Part shown: positions 50,525 to 61,800 of the stretch, piece by piece
Layout of the letters: each line of letters opens with the position of its first letter
Position numbering within the stretch: position 1 is the first letter of the stretch
Assembly: GCF_900102085.1 (NCBI RefSeq)
Contig: NZ_FMVM01000005.1
Location: forward strand, 264,882-328,881
Length of the DNA: 64,000 nucleotides
Source of the DNA: Paenibacillus polysaccharolyticus
Lineage (GTDB): Bacteria > Bacillota > Bacilli > Paenibacillales > Paenibacillaceae
Reading direction: 5' to 3'
Notes under the pieces: model-generated
Database searches by the model: none
Told to the model about the DNA's origin: nothing
What the model saw: only the letters and a program-made list of their open reading frames with translations
Program-made: the position numbers and the translations under genes

Positions 50525-53500
50525 TCAAATCAGATTAGCCTTGGCAAGCAAACGTGCGACCATTTGAGCCACCTCGGCACGGGTAACGAATGCATCAGGT
50601 GCCAAATCAGTTCTGCCTCGACCAGTGATCACACCTGCTTCAATCATCTGCGCTGCACTCTTGACGGCCCAGGAAGATATGCCTTTTTCAAGCCCGTGAT
50701 CCGCAAGAATCTGTTGAGCCTGTGCCTCTGATATTGTTGCGGATGGTGTTGCCAGTTCCAATGCTCTGGCTAATAAAACCATAGCTTCTTCCCGGGTCAT
50801 ATTACGATCAGGTTTAAAGCTTCCATCTGCATAACCGTTAACCAGATTATACTCATGGGCGCTACCAATCGCAGCTGAATACCACGCTTTCTGAGGTACA
50901 TCAGAGAACATATTATTCACGGCTGTTGGTGCAATTCCCAGCGCTCGTGTAATGATCGTGGCAAACTCGGCACGGGTCATTTGCTGATCCGGACTATAGT
51001 TTCCATCACCTGTTCCCTCAATGATCATTCTGGAACCCATATCATTTACGGTGTTCTGTGCCCAGTGTCCAACCATATCCTTGAATTGAACGGGATTCAG
51101 AATCAGGGCATACGTGCTGTTGCTCAGACTGTTGATTACCGCTACATAGCGTCCGTCTCTGAGCGAAATACGAGTAGGTACATGCCGCACGGTTCCGTCC
51201 GGGTTAACAACTACACCTGTAGTAATACCGGAATTGGTTTTACCATTTTCAAGAGTGATTGTTCGCTCGACATACGAGTTAAATTGATGGATATCTACGG
51301 ATTGATCGCCGTACACTCCCCTCACTGCGAATTCAATGGGTGCACCTTCAACTGTAAATTGATTTTGTTGCGCAGCGCGATTTACAGCATCATTTGCCGC
51401 CTGAGCAGGTTTGCCTATCTCCACTTGTACCTTCATGCTCTGCAAGGCAGTTCCCTCGCCAAAACCTTTAACAAGTGAATCAAGTGAAATCTGGCTGACA
51501 GGAAGGCTGTATGTTGCAAAATCTGTTTGTAACTTCAGAACCGCGCGGGATGCTTGCATCTCTTGAATCATGGAGCTATCCAGTTCACCAACCAAAACAT
51601 CTGCTCCAGAAGGCACCAGAATGGTAACCACAGCACCTGAACCTTCGGTAGCCAACTTCTGTTTTAATTTTTCTGGATCAATACTAACCTTGCTTACAAT
51701 TTGACCATTTTTGGTCGTTTGAGTTAAGAAGCCAATCTGTTCGGATACACCATTAACCAAAACATTGATGCCTTGATTGATACCCGGCTGAGGTGTCGAT
51801 GATGTACCACCGGTCGTTACCCCACCTGAACCAGAGCTGTTGTCTGAACCACCTCCGCTTGAAGGCAACGCAGGAATAACGGTATTGGAAGGAGTAGATG
51901 CGAGACTGCTACCTACTACATTAATCGCTTTAACCGCAAACGTATAACTTACGCCATTGGTCAGACCTGTTATGGTCATTGGGCTTGAAGTTCCTTTCAC
52001 CTGAATATTACCTGGGGAAGCTGTCACTTCATATTCAGTGATCGGGCTGCCTCCATCCTCACGTGGAACATCAAAGGTGATCGTCGCCTGACCATTGCCT
52101 GCGATTGCTTTTACATTCCTTGGCGCATGAGGAACGGTAGGGATTTTCAACCAAGGTGTCGCTTCACTAACCACACCGTTAATACTTTGCACCACATAAT
52201 ACTCGCCGCCTGCTGGCAGATTGTCAAATCGCATTTTGCCGTCGGATTGCAGTTCAGGCGCATTCGAAACCGGTATACCATTCGTTAGATATAAGCTGAC
52301 CGTCGCTCCTTCATAAACCTGATCGACATCCAGATATCCAATACCTACACTCCCTACAGGTTTCCGCAATTGAACACCGACAAAAACGGAATTATCACTT
52401 TCTTCACCGTCTATGGTTTGTGTTACATAGTACTCTCTATTATCAGGTATTACATTTTCAAAACGATATGTGCTTCCTGTAACGGGTTCGGAGGTAGCTT
52501 TCAATATGCCGTTGCCCTCTACCAGATAGAGCTTCAATACAGCTCCAGTGGTGAATCCGCTTACGTCAATATATTCCGTTCCTGTTACTACTGTCGGACT
52601 GCCAGGCTTGGAGATGGAAAGTTCGACGTTGCTGGTGGATTCACTTACTACACCGTTGATCTGCTGTACAGCATAATATTCGGTTCGTTTCTCCAACCCT
52701 GTAAAAATTACTTTTTCTGACTGTCCCATGCCTGCTGTCTCTGATGAAACCAATCCCCCAGTTCCATTGTATAAAGAAACGGTTGCACCTGGATATACAT
52801 TGCTGACCGTGACCGAAGTGGAATCAGCACTAGCTTGAGGTTTTCGCAAAGTGGAATTTACGAATTCAGAATTCTTACTTGCCTCTCCGTTAACCGTCTG
52901 AGTAATGTAGTATCCTCCTCCGGATTGAGGCTCAACTAATTGAAAAAGGTATGGGCTCTGTGTTACAGGAGGCGACGTGGCTACAGGGGAGCCATTCGAT
53001 GCGCGGTACAGTTTCAGGATCGCTCCGGATGTAAAACCGCTGACCTCAATGCTTTCCTCCTTGCCTTCAGCTACAGGTTGCCCGGGAATGTTTGGTGATA
53101 CGTAAACGACATCAGAATCCCTGACAACTTCATTGATGGTTTGCTTCGCAAAGTAGTAGGAACGACTGTTTAGATTAGAAAAAATAATCGTTCCATCCTG
53201 TTGCTCAGGCGTGTCAGAAAATAAAGTTCCATCCTGATTGTGCAGCGTAACGGCTGCTCCTGGATAAATGTTGCTGACTTTGATTGAATTAGCATCCACG
53301 ATGGCTTGTGGCTTTCGCAAAATAGAATTCGTAAAATCGGAATTTTTACTTTCTACGTTATTTAATGTTTGCGTTACATAATAGCCTAACTTTTGAGGCA
53401 CCACGGCCTTAAACGTATACGTAACATCCGTCACGGAAACGGAAGGCGAAGTAGATATTAATTCACCATTACTCACCTGATACAGCTTTAGAATAGCACC

Positions 53501-54130
53501 CTCATGAAAGTTGCTGACTACAATCTGTTCGGGTTCCAGTTCCAGTTTGGCTTCCGTTTTAGGCCTTTCTGGAGTTACAGTCACTTGGTTAGAACCTTCA
53601 CTAACGACTTCATTAAATTTCTGATTAACATAGTAACCTGTTCCTGCTGTCACGTTTTTGAACAACACCGTGTTTTCGGATTGTACTTCAGCAGTAATGC
53701 TAACAGGTGTCCCGTTAGATTCATACAGTTTCACTTCCGCTCCAGGATAAACATCGGTAACCTTGACTTGCTCCACATCACCTTCCGCTTGCGGAGTGCG
53801 GAGACTGGCATTAACAAAGTCAGAATTTGGGCTTGTCGCCCCGTTCACTGTTTGTTCCACATAATATCCGTCCCGATCAGGGACGACTTGCTCAAACAAA
53901 TATGTGCCTGTAACGGGTGGAGACGTAGCTACCAGTCCTCCGCCATTGACCCGGTAGAGCTTCAGTACAGCATCGGCTTCAAAGCCGGTAACCTCAATGC
54001 TTTCTACTTTGGAGGTAACTGTCGGTTTAGCCAGAGCAGCGAACACAACAGGAACCCTCCCCAACGTTGTTAAAACCAAACTCACAATCAAGCAGATTGC
54101 TGTAACCCTCAAAACCAACCTTCGCTCCAT
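50525..54130 (-). CDS. Large SLH surface protein with tandem beta repeats
   Basis: A 1,201-residue exported protein from the ATG at 54130 (GGGAGAG upstream). After a signal peptide (LVLRVTAICLIVSLVLTTLG) come about ten alternating units. Type A holds VSGFTTGAILKLY and YYVTQT.NGE.S.NS.F and ends LRKPQA; type B holds VS.VYPGA.VSLYN and YY..Q.INGVVSE. A fibronectin type III domain follows (APRNVKAIAGNGQATITFDVP), then a Ser/Gly linker, a 220-residue module, and three C-terminal SLH domains (VGHWAQNTVNDM; PQKAWYSAAIGSA; ISSWAVKSAAQM). It should be displayed on the wall. Ligand unknown; adhesion is plausible. Confidence 0.92.
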   Translation of the reverse strand: MERRLVLRVTAICLIVSLVLTTLGRVPVVFAALAKPTVTSKVESIEVTGFEADAVLKLYRVNGGGLVATSPPVTGTYLFEQVVPDRDGYYVEQTVNGATSPNSDFVNASLRTPQAEGDVEQVKVTDVYPGAEVKLYESNGTPVSITAEVQSENTVLFKNVTAGTGYYVNQKFNEVVSEGSNQVTVTPERPKTEAKLELEPEQIVVSNFHEGAILKLYQVSNGELISTSPSVSVTDVTYTFKAVVPQKLGYYVTQTLNNVESKNSDFTNSILRKPQAIVDANSIKVSNIYPGAAVTLHNQDGTLFSDTPEQQDGTIIFSNLNSRSYYFAKQTINEVVRDSDVVYVSPNIPGQPVAEGKEESIEVSGFTSGAILKLYRASNGSPVATSPPVTQSPYLFQLVEPQSGGGYYITQTVNGEASKNSEFVNSTLRKPQASADSTSVTVSNVYPGATVSLYNGTGGLVSSETAGMGQSEKVIFTGLEKRTEYYAVQQINGVVSESTSNVELSISKPGSPTVVTGTEYIDVSGFTTGAVLKLYLVEGNGILKATSEPVTGSTYRFENVIPDNREYYVTQTIDGEESDNSVFVGVQLRKPVGSVGIGYLDVDQVYEGATVSLYLTNGIPVSNAPELQSDGKMRFDNLPAGGEYYVVQSINGVVSEATPWLKIPTVPHAPRNVKAIAGNGQATITFDVPREDGGSPITEYEVTASPGNIQVKGTSSPMTITGLTNGVSYTFAVKAINVVGSSLASTPSNTVIPALPSSGGGSDNSSGSGGVTTGGTSSTPQPGINQGINVLVNGVSEQIGFLTQTTKNGQIVSKVSIDPEKLKQKLATEGSGAVVTILVPSGADVLVGELDSSMIQEMQASRAVLKLQTDFATYSLPVSQISLDSLVKGFGEGTALQSMKVQVEIGKPAQAANDAVNRAAQQNQFTVEGAPIEFAVRGVYGDQSVDIHQFNSYVERTITLENGKTNSGITTGVVVNPDGTVRHVPTRISLRDGRYVAVINSLSNSTYALILNPVQFKDMVGHWAQNTVNDMGSRMIIEGTGDGNYSPDQQMTRAEFATIITRALGIAPTAVNNMFSDVPQKAWYSAAIGSAHEYNLVNGYADGSFKPDRNMTREEAMVLLARALELATPSATISEAQAQQILADHGLEKGISSWAVKSAAQMIEAGVITGRGRTDLAPDAFVTRAEVAQMVARLLAKANLI

Positions 54131-54359
54131 AGCATCGCTCTCCCTTTTCACCTGTGTATACTCCGGGACGCTTTAACGCGGAACACCCCCGTATTGCCGA
54201 TAACGTCTGGAATATAATGCTATACTATCATAGAAAATATAATATAAGTTGATATTTTTCGACTTTATTCGCTAAAAATTTCAATTTCTAATTTATATTA
54301 GATGATATTGATTCCCTCCAGTCATCCATTCGTATGATGTAACTTACTCGCTGGCCTTT

Positions 54360-54554
54360 CTAACGATCACAGTAGACCCTATTTGGAGTGTTTTCGCCAC
54401 TTTAAAATTCTAACGATCACAGCGGACCCTATTTCAGCGAAATGCCCACTTTTCCCTGGAATTTCACCCCTTTTTACTAAAATAACGTCTCTCATGATCG
54501 TTAGAATTAAAATGCGGCGTTAAATGCCTAAATAAGGTTTCCTGTGATCGTTAG
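54360..54554. repeat. 195-bp palindromic four-box element, copy 3
   Basis: CTAACGATC starts at 54360 and 54410; GATCGTTAG starts at 54496 and 54546, the same offsets as copies 1 and 2. Here the 25-bp spacers between boxes 1-2 and 3-4 are also partly complementary, so the whole element could fold as one long hairpin. It lies between the SLH gene start and the GH51 gene end. Confidence 0.9.
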
Positions 54555-54589
54555 CGCAATTGGATGGCGAAAAGGAACTCTACTGGGGA

Positions 54590-54637
54590 GCAACAAAAAA
54601 ACGGTATGCGAATATTCGCATACCGTTTTTTTGTTGC
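54590..54637. terminator. 48-nt perfect palindrome, bidirectional terminator
   Basis: Every base of 54590-54613 pairs with 54614-54637: GCAAC, seven A, then CGGTATGCGAAT and its reverse complement, ending in seven T. It ends the GH51 transcript on the minus strand. Confidence 0.92.
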
Positions 54638-54787
54638 ACGTCGGCCTTACTTACCCACTTCAAACTTACTCTATTTCAGATTGAACCTACTTAAACACTC
54701 GTGTCGTTTCAGTCTTAACCTTATCTCACGCCAGCCTTAGCATCAATTCAGTGGCTTGCATACCATCATAAAGCCACTGCCTGCCTC

Positions 54788-56471
<1,684 letters not shown>

Positions 56472-57395
56472 GTGATCAGAGCAAATACCGATGCCGAATG
56501 GCTCCCTTTATATGAAGCACTTGCCAGTGAAGTTCGGCTACAGATTATCCGCCTTGTGGCTGAGACACCAATGAATGTGAAAGATATAGCGGCATCCCTC
56601 GGACTGAGTAGCGCAATTGTTACCATGCATGTCCGCAAACTTCAAGATGTCGGCATTATTCAGTCCAAAATGGTACGCAAGGATGGCGGCACACATAAAA
56701 TGAACAGCCTGGCTGTCGATTGGATTGGCATCTCCATGCCTCAAGAAACCGGAACATCCCGCAAGTTTCACGAGGTTTCCATCCCTGTTGGGCACTACAC
56801 GCATTTTGACGTATATCCTACCTGCGGTTTAGCGACATCTGACCATGTCATTGGACAATATGATGATCCTCGTTATTTTTTGGACCCGGACCGGATGCAT
56901 GCTCATATCTTGTGGATGGGGCGTGGATTTGTCGAGTATAAAATTCCAAACTACATGTTAACTGGGCAACAGATTGACGCCATTGAGCTGTCACTGGAGA
57001 TCGGGTCAGAAGCCCCTTCCGTTAATCCAAACTGGCCTTCAGATATTACGTTCACATTGAACGGTATTCGTTTAGGGGAATGGACCAGCCCCGGTGACTC
57101 CGGCAATGGACGCGGCATATTCACGCCTGACTGGTGGAGTGATATCGTTAATCAGTATGGCATGCTTAAAGTGTTACGCATAACCCATGAAGGTACGTTT
57201 ATCGATGGACAGCTTCTGTCGAGCATCACACTCGCTGATATTCCAGTGGAACGCAATCAGTGGACGTTGCGCCTTTCTGTGGAGGAAGATGCACGTCACG
57301 TCGGCGGAATGACCCTGTATGGTGAAGGATTTGGAAACTATAATCAAGACATTTTGTTCCGATTGTTCTATCACGATGGAATAGCACCTTTGTAA
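56472..57395 (+). CDS. ArsR-type regulator with large C-terminal domain (abfA locus)
   Basis: A 307-residue regulator starting at GTG 56472 (GGAGGA upstream). The winged helix (about 10-70) reads YEALASEVRLQIIRLVAETP, DIAASLGLSSAIVTMHVRKLQDVGI. The C-terminal 220 residues repeat the blocks of the protein at 39474-40391: VGHYTHFDVYPTCGLAT, YDDPRYFLDP, KIPNYMLTG, GSEAPSVNPNWPSDI, WTSPGDSGN, PDWWSDIVNQYGMLK. No metal-binding ArsR motif is seen. Divergent from the GH51 gene. The pairing of two such regulators with two arabinose loci points to arabinose or arabino-oligosaccharide control. Confidence 0.82.
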   Translation: MIRANTDAEWLPLYEALASEVRLQIIRLVAETPMNVKDIAASLGLSSAIVTMHVRKLQDVGIIQSKMVRKDGGTHKMNSLAVDWIGISMPQETGTSRKFHEVSIPVGHYTHFDVYPTCGLATSDHVIGQYDDPRYFLDPDRMHAHILWMGRGFVEYKIPNYMLTGQQIDAIELSLEIGSEAPSVNPNWPSDITFTLNGIRLGEWTSPGDSGNGRGIFTPDWWSDIVNQYGMLKVLRITHEGTFIDGQLLSSITLADIPVERNQWTLRLSVEEDARHVGGMTLYGEGFGNYNQDILFRLFYHDGIAPL

Positions 57396-57406
57396 ACTAA
57401 AGCACA

Positions 57407-57456
57407 AAAAAACACCTTTCATTTGCCAAAATAACGGTCAAATGAAAGGTGTTTTA
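57407..57456. terminator. Bidirectional terminator
   Basis: AAACACCTTTCATTTG (about 57410-57425) pairs with CAAATGAAAGGTGTTTT (about 57439-57455), serving the regulator gene and the convergent NlpC/P60 gene. Confidence 0.92.
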
Positions 57457-57472
57457 ATTTTATGTCACTGTC

Positions 57473-58300
57473 CTACAACGCACTGCCTCCGAACAGGAAG
57501 CGGGATTCCCAGTGCTTGCCGGCAATATCACTTACTGTCACACCGCCGCCAGCGTTGGAGTATGTATGCAGTATTTTACCGTTACCCAGATAAATACCCG
57601 TATGTGTAATCGTCGCCCGAGATTTGTTCACGCCACTGTAGGCTGATGCAGAAGTGCCTTTGTAAGACATAAAGTACATCAGATCACCACGTTTCAGGTT
57701 CTTCCAATTCGTTGTGACCGTACCTTTCTTCTTCACATAATCTCCTTGTTGGCGTGAGTCTGCCGGAAGTGTAATGCCAAGTCCATCAATAAAAGCTCGC
57801 CTTACAAAGCTGGAACAGTCAAACGTTGCCGTACTGTCGCGATCCGATGCATATTTATAGGGTGTCCCCATGTATTTCATTCCGGCCGCAATTACCTTCT
57901 CTACTGCAACACTTCCCTGACTTGTTGAGCCCTGACTAGAACCCGAGCCACTTGAACCGCTAGTCGTGCCCGTATTGCCTGTTGTTGATCCACCGCTTAT
58001 CGCTTGTGTGTATTTGGATGAAGACGAGATATAACCTGTCCGATTAGAAGCATCTTTGATTTTATACCAATCCGATCCGGATTGCTCAAGCACAGTTAAT
58101 GTTTCTCCTTTGGAAACCATACGAATAACTTTACCAGATGACGTTGGTGAGGTTCGAAGGTTTACACCCCAGATGACTTCTACTTTCGATTGATCTGCCG
58201 CTGCTGCGGATACCTGTCCTGTGAGCGCTGCCGTTGTTAGACTTCCCATCAGCAAGGCTGCTGTTACACTTGCCGTAACAATGGTATTCTTCCAGTTCAT
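57473..58300 (-). CDS. Secreted NlpC/P60 peptidoglycan hydrolase with SH3 domain
   Basis: A 275-residue exported enzyme. Signal peptide: residues 1 to about 34, ending VSAAA. A bacterial SH3 domain follows (VEVIWGVNLRTSPTSSGKVIRMV to RTGYISSSSKYT, about 39-97), then a Ser/Gly linker (101-130) and an NlpC/P60 domain (131-275) with the catalytic Cys162 (TFDCSSFV), His233 (ITHTGIYLGN) and third residue His245. It should cut D-Glu-diamino-acid bonds in wall peptides for growth or separation. GGAGGG precedes the ATG. Single gene. Confidence 0.93.
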   Translation of the reverse strand: MNWKNTIVTASVTAALLMGSLTTAALTGQVSAAAADQSKVEVIWGVNLRTSPTSSGKVIRMVSKGETLTVLEQSGSDWYKIKDASNRTGYISSSSKYTQAISGGSTTGNTGTTSGSSGSGSSQGSTSQGSVAVEKVIAAGMKYMGTPYKYASDRDSTATFDCSSFVRRAFIDGLGITLPADSRQQGDYVKKKGTVTTNWKNLKRGDLMYFMSYKGTSASAYSGVNKSRATITHTGIYLGNGKILHTYSNAGGGVTVSDIAGKHWESRFLFGGSAL

Positions 58301-58699
58301 GATGTCGTGTCCCTCCGGATATTACAAAATTTTAACCAAGAAGCTATCTTCCTGGTTTGCCTTATTGTAAACGGGCATTCTCTAACGTTCATCAGCCCAA
58401 AGTCCTGCAAGGGTTTAGACAAGTGTGAGCACTAAGGATCAGGGAAAACGTTCTTCGGCTGGAAAAATAGAGCATACCCTACACGGAATGAACGGTTAAT
58501 TTTTTGTAACTAATTGATACACCTTAGATTTCCACGTTTTGGTCAGGCAGACCTTTGCTACACGCGCATGCAACCTATGCACTAGATTTTAATATTTCTC
58601 CTCATCTAACTGGAAAACATTACTACGTTTCATTTCGTTTCAATCTGGAATACCTCTTTCACAAATGAAAATAAATGGATTTAAATCGTTGAACACGAG
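58301..58699. other. Gene-free gap upstream of the NlpC/P60 gene
   Basis: About 400 bp with no convincing gene. Because c-di-AMP (ydaO) riboswitches often precede wall hydrolase genes in Bacilli I looked for that pattern and did not find it. Confidence 0.5.
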
Positions 58700-58726
58700 A
58701 AAAAACCGGGGATTTCTCCCCGGCCT
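58700..58726 (-). terminator. Terminator of the cellulase genes
   Basis: On the minus strand CCGGGGA-GAAA-TCCCCGG (58723-58706) is followed by five or six T. Confidence 0.88.
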
Positions 58727-58842
58727 TTCATCGGAAGTATAATCAACAGCAGATTGGAATAAAAGATCAGGCTTTCCGTTCCCGGCCCCAATTCCTGAAA
58801 CTAACCCTTTCCCATCATTCCATGCTCCGCTTGCTGATTCAA

Positions 58843-61800
58843 TTATGGCTCCATTCCCCACACTTTCACGCCATCCTGGTATGCTGTTACTTTTGTCCAT
58901 GCACCAAATGCGGTTTGTGTAGCGGCAAAAGAGTAATCATTCGATTGATCAAAATTCGTCCAGTTGTTTTTGGAGGAACGTGTTTGAATGATTCCTGTCT
59001 CAGCACCAGCCGCCAGACTACCTGCTCCGGCAGTGAAGCTGATCTCCAGATACGTATCTGCCGTACCTTTTGCCGGCTCCACAGCTACAAATTTGCCCTG
59101 CACATTGGCACTGCCAACCTGTGCGTAGTCACACCAGAAGCTCAGATCAGCGGCACTATCTATCGTAAAGTAATAACGAAGTTTCACTTTGCTCAGATCG
59201 ACGGCCGTTGTACCTGTATTCTTCACATTGAATTGTGGTGTAAGCGAGTTGCCTGAAGCCCCCGAGCCTCCATTGCGATACTGCACTTCAAGTGTTCCGG
59301 TTGAAATCGGAGCAGCCATCGGTGTCAGCACAACCACATTCGAGTTCGTCTGTCCATCGGCATTGATGGCAACCACTCTGTAGTTATAGGCCGTACCATT
59401 CACTGCTGTTGCATCGGTATACGTCAGTGCCGTCAGCCCTGTCGCAAGATTGGCATACGCACCTGTACCTGTCGAACGCTGCACGTTATAGGTTGCCGCT
59501 CCGGTTGAAGCCGTCCAGTTCAGCACAGCTTTGGCATCCCCTGCTGTTCCACTCAGGGTAAAGGCTCCTGGTATAGCTACTCCGGCCTGCGGTGTTGCCG
59601 TAACCTGCGCAGATGGCGCGGACTCACCAGCACTATTTACAGCGGTAATGACATAATAGTATGCTTTTCCATTCGTCAGTCCGGTGTCTGTAAACGTAGA
59701 ACCGCTAACGCCAGTTGCTACAGAAGTATACGGGCCACCGTTCACTTCGGCACGTTTTACGGTATAGGAAGTTGCTCTCGCCGCAGTATTCCAGTTCAAG
59801 ACCACTTGTTTGTCACCGCCTGCAGCAGTTACACCTGCAGGAGCGGCAGGTGCTTCCACGCCTGGTGTTTCGCTGTCACCAAGGAGACGGTCGAACTCTC
59901 CATAAGCGGTAGCCATATCAACCTGTGACCAGAAACGGTGATACGTAAAGGTCGGTGCACCATTTTCCCACTGCTTCGTGGTCGGGTTGTAAGATGTTTT
60001 GTACTTGTTCTCCAGATAAGCCCAAGCCGGATCTTGCTTGATTGCAGGACGCAGATCGGAGTATCCGATGTACACGCCATTCCCGCCTTTTGCCGGATCG
60101 GAAGGTACACCTGCGGTGCCTGGAATCGTATTACCTTGACCGAACGTACCCGTCCAGTTTGCCGGCAGATAGATCTCTTTCGCGAAGTAACGGAAGTAAT
60201 CTTTACGCTCTTCCTCTGTCACAATACCTACACCATCATTGTAATCCCAAGCTGTATCGAGCAACGTCTGAGCCAAGTCTTTGGCTTCCTGACCTTTCAC
60301 ACTGAGCGTACCGTTCTCTGCCTCAGTTCCAGCTGCGAAGAACGTCAATGCTTTGATATAACTTCCCAGTACCCCTGTATCCTGTACTGGATCTTTAGTA
60401 ATGGCATGGAAGTTTGGATTATTCGTATAGGTGCTGAATCCATTCCATTTATCCGGCTGTCCTTGCCATTCCTGACCACCTGGAATCCAGAACTCGCCTG
60501 GAGCCGGAGTTGTTGCTACCTGAACATTTTTTCCACCGAGAATACGCTGTCCTGCAGCATTCAAATAGTAGCCTTGAGCATCCGTTACAGGGCGCTCACC
60601 AGCAAACACATAATCTTTGGTCCAGTCCACCCATTTTGTAATGACCTGTTTAGCCATTTTGAAGTTCTCAGAGGTCAAGTCACCGCTCTCTGCCAAGATG
60701 TAATACATCTCCGCCACACGCTCCAGCGGCCATGCCTGGAATCCGAACCACGTGTTGGAATCCGGGTCGCGATATACTGGTGCTTCCTGATAAGCCATAT
60801 CATAGAACGTGCTCACACCTGCCGGGTAAGATGCGTAGGAACCACCAATGCTGTTGGTTGCCCCGCCGCCAACTGCACCTTCATGGGATTGCAACCATGT
60901 GTAGAATTCGAGCTGACGTTTTAACGTCGCATTCCAGTCCGCTTTGGCTGTAGGTGACTCTGGAATCAAGCCGCCTGCCGGATCAGACAGGGCATATGCT
61001 GCAACCGGGTTTTGATAGGCCTGGTGCGTGTGACTTGCTCCAATACGCCATGCCCAATCCCCGCCTTGACCCAATCCACCGCCCCATGACGTATACCAAG
61101 CCATGAGATACATGTTGGAGTCTTTACCTGTACCTGGAGTTGGTGTACCGTTCTTCGCACTTCCAACCTTCTGGAAATACTTGTCGTACATCCCGTACCG
61201 CAGATAGTCACCCATCTTTTTGGCTTTATCAAGATACTCCGTATTGTTATAGCCCATCTCTTTCGCCCAGTACAGTACCTGTACTGCACGCGCATCCGCA
61301 TCCGTTGCATTGGTATAACGCCACTGTGCCGATGGAGCCTGATTTTCCTTCGTAAACAGACTCATGAACCCTTCGCCTGCTTTACCAAATGATTTATCAT
61401 CCTGGGATGGATGAGGAACAGCTTCCCACACGGACTCTTGCTCCCCACGCTGGAACGTATTCACATACGTTGACGTATGAGAAGGATTTAACAGATTTCC
61501 GTATCCATACCAGTCATCCACGTCGATCAGCCAGTGCATCAGATACGTCTGGTTGTTACCATAGGTTGCCTTGAGCTCGGCATCGAGTGGGTCCTTACCT
61601 GCTGCATACTGACCATTCAGGTTGGAAGGATACTGGTCTGGGAATGGTTTTTCAGCTGCATATGTTGCAGGACTGTTCGGATTGTACTTGCTCATCGTTG
61701 GTTGCTCTTCCTTGCCGTCCCCTTCATTCACCGGAATAATGTACTTCTCCATATTATCCCAGGCCGCTTCCAGTTTGCTCCAATCGCCCGTGTAGTGACC

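Noticed and set aside
53504..54073. 189-codon plus-strand frame inside the SLH repeat protein
   Set aside because: Antisense shadow of repeats; Cys/Phe-rich and without start signals.
58301..58842. c-di-AMP (ydaO) riboswitch before the NlpC/P60 gene
   Set aside because: Expected by analogy in Bacilli, but its conserved blocks were not found.
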